64,000 nt of DNA from Neolentinus lepideus HHB14362 ss-1 (Eukaryota > Basidiomycota > Agaricomycetes > Gloeophyllales > Gloeophyllaceae): positions 1 to 64,000 of the forward strand of contig KV425656.1 of assembly GCA_001632425.1 (NCBI GenBank), written 5' to 3'. This document shows, in pieces, positions 1 through 12,447 of the stretch; position 1 is the first letter of the stretch; each line of letters starts with the position of its first letter. The notes below the pieces were generated by a model. It saw nothing but the letters and a program-made list of their open reading frames with translations. It was not told where the DNA came from and did not search any database. A program made the position numbers and the translations under genes.

Positions 1-190
1 TGCCGCGTCCGAACCTTACTAACTAAGGTTCCCACCCAACCTCACAGCAGTCAGAGCTATCTCGGTTTCATTGCACGCGCTAGACGAGGCTGGATATACA
101 TACCAGTATATATATACTATTTCCTATTCCGGCAGTGTAGAATGCGAAGCTTAGTGGCTATAGCCGCCGAACTCCAGTACATCGACGACG

Positions 191-1635
191 ATGTCCACTA
201 AATCTGCGACGCCGCCTCCCCCAGCGAGCACCGATGTTCCTGCACCAAAGCCCGAACGACCCTCTGCTGGTGCTCGCCTTCCATCCTTAAATCAGCTTGC
301 CGCGCGCATCGGCGCAAAAGACGGCGCAAGCAGCTCCAGCACCACTCCCTCATCGAGACCGCGTTTGGCTGCGTCCCTGCTTCGTACAGGATCTACAAGT
401 TCTTTGACTACGAGTGTGGCATCGGCATCGACGTTCGATTCTACAGCAGTTAATGCACCTACTACGCGCTCTACGTCGCCGGCGGCGCTATCGACGTCAC
501 CTCCGGACTCCAAGTCGAGCACACCTGTTCCCCTGGATAACTTAGGAGAGCCCTTGACGGCAGAAAATTTGAAGGAGTTGAACCTGGAGACGGAGCCTAC
601 CAAGAAGGTGAAGGTAGGCTACAAGAATATCCCGAGTTTGGATGCGATTACGGCCAGGCTGGCGAAGGCGCGGACGCTCAGTATTGATGGAAGCGCGAGG
701 CCACCTGAGGCAGAGACGATTGAGGACCCGCAGACACCAGGGCTGAGGATTAAGGCTCCAGAGCACCCTCTAGAGAACAAGTGGTGAGTGGTCCGCTACG
801 TATATGTGGCCCATCGTGACGCGTAGCAGGACACTATACCACGACCAGAAGAGCGCTGTGCCATTTACGCCTGCGACAGCGCAGGTCGAAGGGACGTTTT
901 CGCACACTGCTCCGCCCGAGTCGGGCGACTATGAGGCAGGGCTGACGGTGGTCGGCGAGTTTGATACGGTCGAGTCGTTCTGCCGGCACTTCAACTGGCT
1001 TAAGCCACCGTCGAAGCTGGAGCGCAACTCAAACTACCACCTGTTCAAGTCGGGGATCAAACCGATGTGGGAAGATGAGGCGAACGCCAAGGGCGGCAAG
1101 TGGGTATTGACGATGAAGAACAACCCCGCGCTGCTGGACCGGTGCTGGAGCTGGCTCGCGATGGCGCTCGTGGGTGAGGAGCTGGATGAGGGCGACGAGG
1201 TTTGTGGCGCGGTCGTCAGCTTGAGGAGTAAGGTGGACCGGATCCAGCTCTGGACACGGAGCAAGGACGATGTGGAGAGGCTGAACGGGATCGCGAAGAA
1301 GCTCGTCAAGATTCTCGACGTCTCAGACGCGGATAATATTGGCCTCGAGTTCCAAGTATGTGTTCCATTGTTCGCTCGGTACACTATTCTGACACCCGTG
1401 GTAGTACAATACCGATGACAGACCACCGCTCAACAAATTCCTCTCTATCCAATCCCTTCCCCAGTCTTCCTTCCGTTCATCATTCCATGGTGGAACCAAA
1501 TTCAACAGCCCGGTGACTGGTCCTGGAGAGGTGGCCAGCCCTGTCGGTGGTGCACCTGTGCCAGGCGGCGCATTTGCCGGCTTCGGCGTAGGTGGCTTCG
1601 GAGGCGCGTCGCAATGGAGAGGCAAGAGGTCTTAG
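191..1635 (+). CDS. Class II eIF4E-like (4EHP-type) mRNA cap-binding protein
   Basis: Three exons (191-783, 830-1355, 1405-1635) join in frame to 449 residues. The first ~195 residues are a Ser/Thr/Pro/Ala-rich, probably disordered extension. The cap-binding fold follows: HPLENKW at the start, FDTVESFCRHFNWL, the strongly conserved KPMWEDEANAKGGKW, then DRCWSWL and CGAVVSLR. Cap-binding proteins of this family hold the 5' m7G of mRNA between two aromatic residues. The second (W in MWED) is clear. The position of human eIF4E W56 appears to be Tyr (GDYEAG), as in eIF4E2/4EHP, so I place it in class II rather than with the main initiation factor. The C-terminus is a Gly-rich tail ending SQWRGKRS. 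Both introns have GT-AG borders. A TATATATA stretch lies at about 105-117. Whether it activates or represses translation cannot be read from sequence. Confidence 0.88.
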
Positions 1636-2469
1636 GAAGTCAATTGCTGAAACTGGAAGTTCCTAGGCGAGTGTACGATGCACAGCGAAGACTCAGGCTG
1701 TTCAATTTCTTGTTCTATGTTAATTCGTCGAAATGTTTGATGACGTGTGTATGGACGTGGGAGGCATGACCTCGTTCTGAAGGTACATGTCCAATGCAGA
1801 TGATATCAAATTACTACACTTCCAGCTCGTTATGTCAAGTACGATGTGAGTGTTGAGTCGCAGTCCTGTCTACCATACTCGATCACGAGAATCTTCTTTA
1901 CCGTTTTCAAGAATCAGAGTCAGACGTAGCTGGGGAACTCCACTTGTCGGTGGTACGCAAGCACTCATTTCCATAGATCGTCTCAGTGTACGGAGCGCAA
2001 CGGGTTACAATAACGGAGTGTCAGGTTGCAAACGGATATTCCTCCAGCGAATCTAGAGAGCAGCCAGTTACAGTGAGTAAGGACAGTGACAGTAGTGAAA
2101 ATAGCGTTGCTAATTAAACATTGCTGGAGAGGGCTGGTCTGGCTAAACTGGTATATCACTCGTATAGAAACACATTATATACCCTGTAAGACCCCTAGGA
2201 AGGTTTGTCTTCAATGACTTTGCAAAGAGTGAAATGGCATTCTTTCAAATTATGAGCAGGCAGATACATTGGATACATCAATTCAGCGGTTTCGAAGCTA
2301 CAAGATTATTTCAATAAACGAAGGTAGGTCATAATATATAGTCGTGGATGCAACGTGATGTCGATGCGTCAATGAATCCAATCCCAGGCTAAAATGACAG
2401 TATGATGCAATAGGGCTACAGTTCAACAAATAGTTCGAAAGAGCGAAAAGAAAATAAAAGAAGTTATCT
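1636..2469. other. Convergent intergenic region, no gene seen
   Basis: This 0.83-kb stretch separates the 3' ends of the eIF4E-like gene and the Ser/Pro-rich gene. It probably holds both 3' UTRs. Reading frames inside are short and lack recognisable motifs or intron structure. I see no tRNA-like or repeat structure. Confidence 0.5.
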
Positions 2470-4053
2470 TTAGCATCGAATGAACATTTCCACTGGAATA
2501 GGCTTTCTTCGCAAACCGTTGCTCCCAGCACTGTCGCAGCTCTCCGCACTATCGCTCGCCTTGGAACTTCGGCTGCCTCTTCTGCCCAACGTCCTCGACT
2601 CCGCCATATAATCAAACACTGAATCCATGGACCTCCGCTCTACGATGGTCTTTGGGCTCGGCAGCTTGTCCTTCGTCTTGCCCCTTCGCGAAACGAAGTT
2701 GAACCTCATCATTCTGGAAGACGCAGACATAGGCTGCTGGCTCTCAGTTATCGAGGACAAAGTCGAAGATGACCAACGTGATCGCAGCGCCCGCTCCACG
2801 CCCGAGAGGGGGCTGTACATCTGCTCGACCGGCGTGTCGGGGATCGCAGCGTCCGGCGCGCGCCGCTGCACGCCCTCCAGGGTCGCCGCGATCTCCAACT
2901 GCAAGTCCATGGGGGAGAACTGGAAGTCCAGGTCGAGGCGCGCAGGCGACGCCATCCTGTGCGCGTAGAATTCACAGTCTGAGCGCGCGGTGTCCTGAGA
3001 GTACACGCTTGGGGTCTCGGGCGACAGAATGAACTCCTGTTCGCCGTCCGCGCTGAACGACTCGCTGATGTCCGCAGGCACCGACATCCGCGGGGGCGGG
3101 CGTGGGCAGCAGGGAATCGTGATCGTAAGCTCGTTCTTCGGGCACCGTGAATCTCGAGAGGCTCGCGACCGCCGACGCACAGCCGGAACTGCCGGAGGAG
3201 GTCGGCTGGGCAGTTTCACGGCCGACCGCCGACGAACAGGGAACGTCGGGTCCAGCTGTGCACTCGGTCCTGTATCTTTGCTGAAAATGGCCGAAGATCG
3301 GCGAGGAGCTACGATCGACTCGGGTCGCGGCTTCTCTGAACCTGGCTCCCTGAGCGATACCGGCAGGGGCGAGCACAGCGTTAATATATCTTCAAATTGC
3401 TTCGCGTACCATTCACTGTCGTCGATCCACTCGTTCTCGTCGTCTGGCCTCATGACTGGCTTGTTGGGGATCACGAGGGGCCGCACCGGAGCGGGTGAAG
3501 GGCAGAATTCGTCGTCAGACGTGACGGGCGTCGTGGGTACACCGACGCTCTTGGCTGAGCCGCTCGTGCAGCTGCTCATAAGGGAGGGCGTTGGTGACTT
3601 CGGCGGGTGCGGGAAATTCAAGACGAGCCCGATGTCGGAGAACTGCAGATTGAAGGAATCTGGCGAGTGTGAGTTGGATACCTCGCTGTCGGATGAGAGA
3701 AGAGGCGGCCGGGGTGCTGGACGAGGCGATTCATATTCCAAGTCGATCGTACCCTGGAGAGAGATAGCCTCCGCGCCAGTCAGTCCAACTGGGCGCGGTC
3801 TGCTTGCCCTCCTCTCTCCAGGTTTCGTGTCAATGACCTGATTCGGACGACCGGACTCGCACGAGGACGGCGTCTTCGGGAGTGTCTGCTGGTAGCAAGG
3901 CTCTTCCTCTTCAGGAACTGCGTGTAGTGGTTCGCAGAGGTCCTTCCAAGTGGATGCCTTCAGTTTTCGGCCCCGGGCGCGGTATGGGCGCTTTGCGCCA
4001 GAAATAATGCTATCTTTGGAAAAAACTGGAGTAAAGTCAGACCATGCAATCAT
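2470..4053 (-). CDS. Ser/Pro/Arg-rich protein of unknown function
   Basis: A single uninterrupted reading frame of 527 codons starting with ATG at 4053. I do not recognise the protein. It is mostly low-complexity (Ser, Pro, Arg, Asp), suggesting intrinsic disorder. More ordered patches are EWIDDSEWYAKQFEDIL (about residues 208-224) and a C-terminal block around RMMRFNFVSRRGK that ends PVEMFIRC. The basic C-terminal region and many SP/TP pairs would suit a phosphorylated adaptor, but that is a guess. Codon use on this strand looks coding over the whole length, and the overlapping frames on the other strand are GC-rich shadows. An additional short upstream exon cannot be excluded. Confidence 0.7.
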   Translation of the reverse strand: MIAWSDFTPVFSKDSIISGAKRPYRARGRKLKASTWKDLCEPLHAVPEEEEPCYQQTLPKTPSSCESGRPNQVIDTKPGERRASRPRPVGLTGAEAISLQGTIDLEYESPRPAPRPPLLSSDSEVSNSHSPDSFNLQFSDIGLVLNFPHPPKSPTPSLMSSCTSGSAKSVGVPTTPVTSDDEFCPSPAPVRPLVIPNKPVMRPDDENEWIDDSEWYAKQFEDILTLCSPLPVSLREPGSEKPRPESIVAPRRSSAIFSKDTGPSAQLDPTFPVRRRSAVKLPSRPPPAVPAVRRRSRASRDSRCPKNELTITIPCCPRPPPRMSVPADISESFSADGEQEFILSPETPSVYSQDTARSDCEFYAHRMASPARLDLDFQFSPMDLQLEIAATLEGVQRRAPDAAIPDTPVEQMYSPLSGVERALRSRWSSSTLSSITESQQPMSASSRMMRFNFVSRRGKTKDKLPSPKTIVERRSMDSVFDYMAESRTLGRRGSRSSKASDSAESCDSAGSNGLRRKPIPVEMFIRC

Positions 4054-4918
4054 TTCAAAATTTGTCTGGACCTACATGAGTTCATGTCGATGGTCGTGAA
4101 GATATTAGTTGGGTGGTATTCTGAGTGTAGAGCGAGATCTAGCGGAGAGAAAAAACTTGTCGTCACTCAGTGAGATGAAGGTAGAAGGTCGGTACGAGTT
4201 GAGACGCCTCCCATGCCTGTAGTATTAGTATTGAGCGATCCATAATAACGGAGGCATTGTTACCAAAGAGACAAAAGACAAGGAATGCCACAATTGGACA
4301 CAATCGGAGTTTGAAATTGCACTCTCTTATTGTCTCCTCCTTTGCATGCAATGGTCATCTATTGTATAGATCCCTGACAGACGTCGATATGTACACGATA
4401 TTCCGTTGTATAAGTAGCTGCATTATCCATGAGGAGACTAGTGAATTTATCTCCGTTAAGTGGTCGGTATGCGTGGGAGAGATGCTTTCCATATTTGGCC
4501 GACTTATTGTCGTCGTAAACGGATCGATTGCAGCCTATAGGCGTCCTGAGTCTCGATTTTGCAAGTGATCCAGCACATATATCGCCTACTATGTGTATCC
4601 CTTTGTATCTCTTTCTCTGTAGATGCACTACTATGGTCCGAATATAAACAAGTGTAAGTATTGGCTGGCGAATTGAAGGCCTCCAACGTACGTATTTACT
4701 GCGCAGCTCAACTCAGTACTGTCTAGACCAAGAATATGCATTTTTCGAGGTTGCCTGGGGCTATCGATACGCTAGTGAGTATCTTCAGTATACAGGGACA
4801 ATTTCCGCAACATACCTGAGAAATGATTATGTAAGCACAACATACCATTTCCGGTCTTGATGATCTTACCTCAACCTTCAACGTCGCTCTCGACGGCCAC
4901 ATCGACCTTTCTTTAACG
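4054..4918. promoter_or_regulatory. Divergent promoter region between the Ser/Pro-rich gene and BRR2
   Basis: This 0.87-kb region lies between two genes pointing away from each other, so both promoters and 5' UTRs should be here. No specific factor site was identified. Short reading frames inside show no family motifs. Confidence 0.45.
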
Positions 4919-7900
4919 ATGTCTGGCAGGAAAGACTGGTCTGGCTACAACTATGGAGCTATATCTTCCCTTGTGCTGACCGCTGACCGGTCTGACTTAC
5001 CTCGACGAGACAAGGAACCGGATGGCGCGCCAACGTCCTTGGCAGGTCGAATAGACCCGAAAGAAATGGGTTCTCGTGTACAGCGGGAAGCGCCCAAGGA
5101 TGTTGAAAAGAAAAAGAAGAGGGCGGCAGAACGCCAGGAGGCGACTGAGAAGCAGTCGAGCAAGCGCAGGACAGAGGCTGCTGGCTTTGGTTACGCGGAC
5201 ATCATTGAGGCGACGCAGGACGTGGAGGGGCTCACATATCGTCCAAGAACTGCAGAGACTAGGGAAGTGTATGAACTTATCTTGTCTTCTGTCCACCAGG
5301 CACTTGGAGACCAGGCACAGGACGTCGTGCGCAGTGCCGCAGACACCGTCCTCGAAACCCTGAAAAATGACAATCTCAAAGACTTCGACAAGAAGAAGGA
5401 GGCCGAGGAAGTGCTCGGTCCTATCTCAAACGAGTCGTTTTCGCAATTCGTGAACCTTTCAAAGAAGATTACGGACTACGGTGCCGAGGATGAGAAGGTG
5501 GTTGATCCGGACTTGGAGCGGAAGGAGGGCGAAATTGATGAGGACGTGGGAGTCGCAGTTGTGTTCGACAAGGAAGAGCAAGAGGATGAAGATGAGGAAG
5601 GGTACGAGATTCGCGACGAGTCGGACGACGAAGATGAGGAGATGCGAGAAGAGGAGGATCAGGCGCCGGAGGAGACTCTTGAAGGTGAGGAACTTGTGGT
5701 TGGAGGAGAGTCGTCAGCACGCTCTATGACAAGGACCAAAGCGGACAAAGACATTGTCTCACCCCACCAGGTGGATGCCTTTTGGGTGCAGCGTCAGGTA
5801 TCCGAAATCTACCCCGATCCCGTCACTGCCGCAGACAAGGCCTCATCTGTTCTCTCAATCCTGGGCTCTGAATCCAGTCTCCGGGACTGCGAGAACCAAC
5901 TTATGGAGTTGTTCGAGTACCAGAGTTTCCCACTCATCACGAAGTTCCTGAAGAACCGTGACGTGATTGTCTGGTGTACGAAGTTACAGCGTAGTGATGC
6001 GGATGAAAGGATCAATGTGGAGGTAGCGATGAGGGAGAAGGGCGTTGGCTGGATTCTTCGCGAGTTAGCGGGCGACAGACAGGCTAAGACGCGCTCTGAC
6101 GATGCTATGGACGTCGACCAGGACGCAAGGGGAGTCGAAGCCGTACCCAAGACTGGCACGCTTGCTCCCGGCTCGACTGTTCAGCCAAAGCGGGTTGTCG
6201 ATCTCGAGAGCATGACGTTCAGTCAGGGCGGACATCTCATGTCGAACAAGAAGTGCAAACTGCCTGAGGGTAGTTTCAAGCGTGCGCGCAAGGGCTTCGA
6301 GGAGATCCATGTACCAGCGCCCAAGAAGAAGACATCCGACGCTGCCAGAGTGCCTATAGCGGACATGCCTGCATGGGCGAGGGACGCATTCCCTGGGTAC
6401 GAGTACTTAAACCCCGTTCAGAGTAAGTTGTATCCAACTGCTTTTGGTACAGACGAGCCTCTCTTGTTGTGCGCCCCCACTGGCGCTGGAAAGGTGAATT
6501 CGATCTGGTTGAGCGCTGCAATGGTGTGCTGACTCCACATTTTGTAGACCAACGTCGCTGTTCTCACCATTTTGAATGAAATGTCCAAGTGGCGGGATGA
6601 AACGACGGGACAGTTTGATCTGGACTCCTGGAAGGTCATTTATGTTGCGCCGATGAAGGCCCTCGTGCAGGAACAAGTGGGTCAGTTCGGCAAACGACTT
6701 GCGCCTTACGGCATCAAAGTCGGCGAGTTGACAGGCGACTCGCAGATGACGAAGCAGCAAATTGCTGAAACTCAGATCATCGTTACTACACCTGAGAAGT
6801 ACGATGTTATCACCCGGAAGAGCTCTGACACCAGCTACACCAACCTCGTGCGCCTTATCATCATCGACGAGATCCATCTTCTCCATGATGAACGTGGTCC
6901 TGTCCTGGAGAGTATCGTCGCCAGGACAATCAGGCGGATGGAGCAAACCGGAGAGTACGTGCGTCTCGTCGGACTTTCAGCAACCTTGCCCAACTACCAA
7001 GATGTTGCCACCTTCTTGCGCGTGGATGAGTCGAAAGGATTGTTTTACTTCGACGCGTCTAGTCGACCTTGTCCGCTGCAGCAACAATTCGTCGGTGTCA
7101 CAGAGAAGAAGGCGATTAAGCGGTACCAGGTCATGAATGAGGTCTGCTACGAGAAAGTGCTTGACCAAGCGGGGAGGAACCAAGTTCTTGTCTTCGTGCA
7201 CTCGAGAAAGGAGACCGCGAAGACCGCGAAATTCATCCGGGACATGGCGATTGAGAAGGAAACCATTACACAATTCGTCAAGCCCGATTCTGCCGTCCGA
7301 GAAATCCTGAATGAGGAGGCTGCTAACGTTAAAGATGGGAACCTCAAAGATCTCCTTCCATTCGGCTTCGCTATCCACCATGCGGGAATGACAAGAGAGG
7401 ATCGTGGCTTAGTAGAGGAGTTGTTCGCTGACAGTTCTATCCAAGTCCTTGTTTGCACGGCCACTCTTGCATGGGGTGTCAATCTTCCGGCTCACTGCGT
7501 CGTCATCAAGGGTACTCAGATCTACAACCCCGAGAAGGGTCGTTGGGTGGAGCTGTCACCCCAAGATGTTCTGCAAATGCTTGGACGCGCTGGTCGGCCG
7601 CAATATGACACTTACGGAGAAGGAGTGATCATCACCAACCACTCTGAGCTGCAGTACTACCTCAGTTTGATGAACCAGCAACTTCCCATCGAGTCGCAGT
7701 TCGTCGCGAAGTTGGCCGATAACTTGAACGCCGAGATCGTCCTCGGTACCATTAGAAACCGAGATGAGGCCGTGCAATGGTTGGGATACACATATCTGTA
7801 AGTTACTTCTACGCAATTCTAGCAAGAATCAGGCTAACTCGTGGCATGCTAGATATGTCCGGATGCTCAAGACGCCGAGCCTCTACAGTGTTGGCATTGA

Positions 7901-10900
7901 CTACGAGGACGACAAGGGTCTTGTGCAGAAGCGTGCAGATATCATTCACTCTGCTGCTGCGTTACTCGAAAAATGTCATCTCGTAAAGTATGAAAGGGCT
8001 TCTGGTCGCTTCCAGAGCACCGAATTAGGTCGCATCGCATCGCATTACTATGTTACATATAACTCCATGGCGACTTACAACAAGCACATGCGGCCATCGA
8101 TGCAGATGCTGGAGCTTTTCAGAGTGTTCGCCCTGTCAAATGAGTTCAAGTATATTCCAGTACGGCAGGAGGTATGTATCTGCTCTATAATTAATTCTAA
8201 GCCATTGTCCTAATGGATATTTAATCAGGAAAAACTCGAGCTTGGAAAGTTACTGGAGCGCGTTCCGATTCCAGTGAAGGAGAGCGTCGATGAGCCCGCT
8301 GCGAAGATCAACGTCCTCTTACAGGCATACATATCCCAGCTTAAGCTAGAAGGTTTTGCTCTTGTCGCTGACATGGTTTTTGTGCAACAATCCGCTGGTC
8401 GGTGCGTTGTAAACTGTCATGTGCTCTGTTTGAAGTTGCTGACTGCTCTGTAGCATTCTCCGCGCTATGTTCGAGATATGCTTAAAGAGAGGTTGGGCAG
8501 TGCCTGCGCGGGCGGCTCTCGACATGTGCAAGATGGTGGAACGACGAATGTATGTCTATGTAGCTAATCGTTCTAGCTCTTTTACTGACGTTGTAATCAG
8601 GTGGGGTTCCATGACACCCCTGCGCCAATTCAAGCGGGTACCCCCTGATGTCATTAGGAAAGCGGAAGGAAAACAATTCGTAAGTTTAGCTATCTACCTC
8701 ATGTGGCGTAAGTTTAACATATTCTCACTCACTCCCCAGCCGTGGTACCGGTACTTTGATCTGAATCCTCCCGAGATCGGCGAACTGCTTGGTATTCCCA
8801 AAGCTGGTCAGCTTGTCCACCGGCTAGTACATAGCTTCCCCAAGCTTCAGTATGTCATCAGGTGCTTTCTACCTCGGTAATCTGGTGATCTAACATGATG
8901 TCTAGGCTGCAAGCGCAGGTACAACCCATAACCCGGTCTCTTCTACGGATAGACCTGTCCATTATTCCGGATTTCCGATGGGATGAGAACATCCATGGTT
9001 CTGCTGAGACATTTTGGATTCTTGTTGAGGACGTGGATGGCGAGATCATTCTGTTCCATGACACGTTTCAGCTTCGCCAGCGCTATGCTGAAGATGAACA
9101 TAACGTCACAATCACGGTACCGATGTTCGAACCCGTCCCGCCGAATTATTATATCTCCGTCATCTCAGATCGTTGGCTGCACGCTGAGACTCGATTACCA
9201 ATCTCCTTCAAGCATCTTATCCTCCCTGAGAAGTTTCCTCCTCCGACCCCTCTCCTGGACCTACAGCCGCTGCCTCTTTCCGCACTACATAATAAGGAGT
9301 TTGAGAATATCTACGCTTCGACCATTCAGACGTTCAACAAGATCCAAACTCAGGTGTTCCAGGCATTGTATACATCTGACGAGAACGTCTTTATAGGTGC
9401 CCCAACTGGAAGTGGCAAGACTATTTGCGCCGAGTTCGCCCTTCTCCGACTATGGAGTAAGCAAGAGCAGCCCCGGGCAGTTTGCGTCGAGCCGTTTCAA
9501 GAGATGGTTGATCAACGGGTAGCTGAGTGGCGATCGAAGTTTGGCAATTTGCAGGGCGGGAAAGAGATTGTCAGTCTCACTGGAGAGACCAGTGCTGATT
9601 TGCGACTCCTGGAGAAGGGTGACGTGATTGTCTGCACTCCCACTCAGTGGGATGTTATTTCACGTCGCTGGCGTCAACGGAAGAACGTTCAGACTATCGG
9701 ACTACTGATTGCGGATGAGATACAGCTTGTTGGCGGAGAGATCGGTCCAACATACGAGGTAGTCATATCTCGTACCCGGTACGTTTCGGCTCAAACCGAC
9801 ATGAAGACTCGTATCGTGGCCTGCGGCGTCTCCCTTGCTAATGCCCGTGATCTGGGTGAATGGATTGGCGCTCCATCTCATGCTATCTTCAACTTCCCGC
9901 CGAGTGCTCGTCCCTTGGACATGGACATCCATCTGCAGAGCTTCAATATCCCTCACTTCCCGTCGCTGATGATTGCAATGGCCAAGCCTGCATACCTGTC
10001 CATTGTTGAATACTCACCCAATAAGCCCGTCATTGTCTTCGTCCCATCTCGTCGCCAGTGTAGATTGACAGCTGATGATATTCTCACTCACTGTGGGGCT
10101 GATCAAGACGAGGACCGTTTCTTGCATATCGAAGAAGCCGACCTCCAGCCACATCTTGACCACGTTAGTGACCAAGGTTTGGCCGAGACCCTCAAGCATG
10201 GTATCGGTTACTATCACGAGGCACTCAGCAAACAGGACAAACGTATTGTCGAGCGTCTCTTCCAATCCGGCGCTATCCAAGTTTTGATTGCCTCGAAGGA
10301 TACCGCTTGGGCGCTTCCGACTGCCAGCTACATGGTTATCATAATGGGAGTCCAGTACTATGAAGGCAAGGAGCATCGGTATGTCGACTACCCTGTGATG
10401 GACGTTCTTCAGATGATGGGTCGAGCATGCCGGCCATCGGAAGACGATCGGAGTCGCTGCGTGTTGATGTGCCAGCAGACTCGCAAGGACTTCTATAAGA
10501 AGTTCCTTGCCGAAGGCCTGCCTATTGAATCACATCTCCCAACCCATCTACTTCATGACTACTTCTTGGCCGAGATTGCGGTGAAGACCATTGAGAACAA
10601 GCAGGACGCAATGGTATGAGTGTATTCATCGAACTACGCATTATTCGTACTAACGCTATCATTATAATGCAGGATATTTTGACGTGGACTTATTTCTACC
10701 GACGTATGACTCAGAACCCCAACTACTACAATCTGCACAATGTCAGTCATCAGGCGTTGTCTGATCACCTGTCCGAACTGGTCGAGAACACCTTGAACGA
10801 CCTGGTCAACTCTAAGTGTATTGCCATTGAGGATGAGATGGACGTCTCTGCTCTGAACTTGGGCATGATTGCTGCCTACTATAACATCTCATGTACGTCC

Positions 10901-11924
10901 ATTCACCAGGATTAATTCAGTCTGATGCTGATTTTGTCTTGTAGATGTCACTGTCGAGGTGTACACACTCTCATTGAAGGAGAAGACTAAGCTTAAGGGT
11001 ATCCTCGAGGTTGTATCCTCGTCCGCAGAGTTCGAGTCAATACCCATTCGCAAGCATGAGGATGTTCTCCTCCGTCGCATTTACGACCGCGTACCTGTGA
11101 AGCTGGATCGAGCAGATTTCGAAGCGCCGCATTTCAAGACGTTCCTCTTACTGCAGGCTCACTTCTCTCGACTACAATTACCACCCGATCTGGCTTCAGA
11201 TCAGGCGTTGGTCCTGGAGAAGGTCTTGAACCTACTGTCCGCATCTGTGGATGTGCTTTCGTCTAATGCTTGGCTAAATGCTTTGCGTGCGATGGACCTG
11301 TCACAGATGTGTGTGCAAGCAATGTGGGAGACTGATTCCCCGCTCAAGCAGATTCCTCACTTCGAGTCCGACGTCATCGCGCGCTGCAAGGAGGCCGGGG
11401 TTGAGTCTGTATACGACATTATGGAGATGGAGGATGATAAGCGGAATGCTGTCTTGCAAATGGATTCCCGGCAGATGCGCGACGTGGCCGCCTTCGTGAA
11501 CTCTTACCCGACACTGGACGTGACTCACGAGCTCGTCAAGGGCGAGTATACCGCCGGCTCGCCCATCACCCTGAAGGTTGCGCTCAGCAAGGATGCCGAG
11601 GAAGAAGATGAAAGCACCAACGATGACCAGACCGTCGTTGCGCCGTACTATCCTCTGAAAAAGATGGCGAATTGGTGGCTTGTCGTCGGCGACCCGAAGA
11701 CGCAGCAGTTGCTCTCGATCAAGAAGGTCACTGTTACTAAGAGCCTGGTGGTGAAACTGGAGCTGACCCTTCCTGAGGGCAAGCATAACTTGCGGCTTTA
11801 TGTCATTTGTGATAGTTATGTTGGTGCGGACCACGATATTCCTATGGAGACTATTGAGGTCGCGGAGGGAGAGGAGAGTGACAGTGATGAGGAGATGGAA
11901 AGCGACGATCAGATGGAGGAGTAG
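4919..11924 (+). CDS. BRR2: Pre-mRNA-splicing helicase BRR2 (U5 snR200 homologue)
   Basis: Ten exons (4919-6493, 6548-7797, 7853-8171, 8229-8401, 8454-8549, 8601-8679, 8740-8849, 8906-10613, 10673-10892, 10945-11924) sum to 6510 nt, giving 2169 residues, close to the usual length. BRR2 is a Ski2-like helicase of the U5 snRNP that unwinds U4/U6 during spliceosome activation. After an N-terminal region with acidic stretches come two helicase-Sec63 cassettes. Cassette 1 has Walker [11 protein letters not shown] (~residue 520) and DEIH box [12 protein letters not shown] (~632), SATLPNY, and [10 protein letters not shown]. Cassette 2 has GAPTGSGKT (~1366) but DEIQ in place of DExH (~1470) and MGRACRP, as expected for the non-catalytic second cassette. 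The acidic C-terminus is [17 protein letters not shown]. An intron falls exactly inside the first Walker A (after GAGK). All nine introns are GT-AG. Confidence 0.97.
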
Positions 11925-12447
11925 ATGATCGCCTTGCTACGAAAATGTATCATTAGTTTTCCGTATTTTGCTGTTGCTTGCCCATTTGTACAGTAATAAC
12001 GTATTGTTGTAATACGGCTTTCGCCACGATTGGTGGAGTCATGCCTCCTTCACAAAGTACAGTCCAAATTGAGCTACCATCTTCTGGAGTGTACGTCGAC
12101 GTATACGAAGATAGGATAACGTCTCAAGAATACTAAGGGCTCGGTAACGTCACGTCTATGGAGTATTTCCCACTGTCGAACAATAATACTTGCAATTAAC
12201 GGTAATTAATACAGACGCAACCGTGATTTTTGCTCTCCTTAGACATATCCAGTGTCCGTGGTCTAGTTACTTTACAAACGCATGATGAGTTGCTTCACAG
12301 CCGACATCCACAAACCAATGTCGTCAGTCAGAGCACCCCTCGTAAGAAGATCCATATGAATGGTCAACGCTGCTTCTCGGTCGCGGGCGGCCATAGCTGG
12401 ATAAATAATTTGAAGTCAGAACAGTAATGTATATGAATAATCATGGA
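11925..12447. other. Convergent intergenic region BRR2/SEC31
   Basis: This half-kilobase stretch between two convergent 3' ends is AT-richer than the flanking genes. It presumably contains both 3' UTRs and polyadenylation sites. No coding or RNA gene is supported. Confidence 0.5.

Noticed and set aside
3029..3841. 270-codon plus-strand frame opposite the Ser/Pro-rich gene
   Set aside because: GC-rich antisense frame; the minus-strand frame is longer and has more ordinary protein composition.
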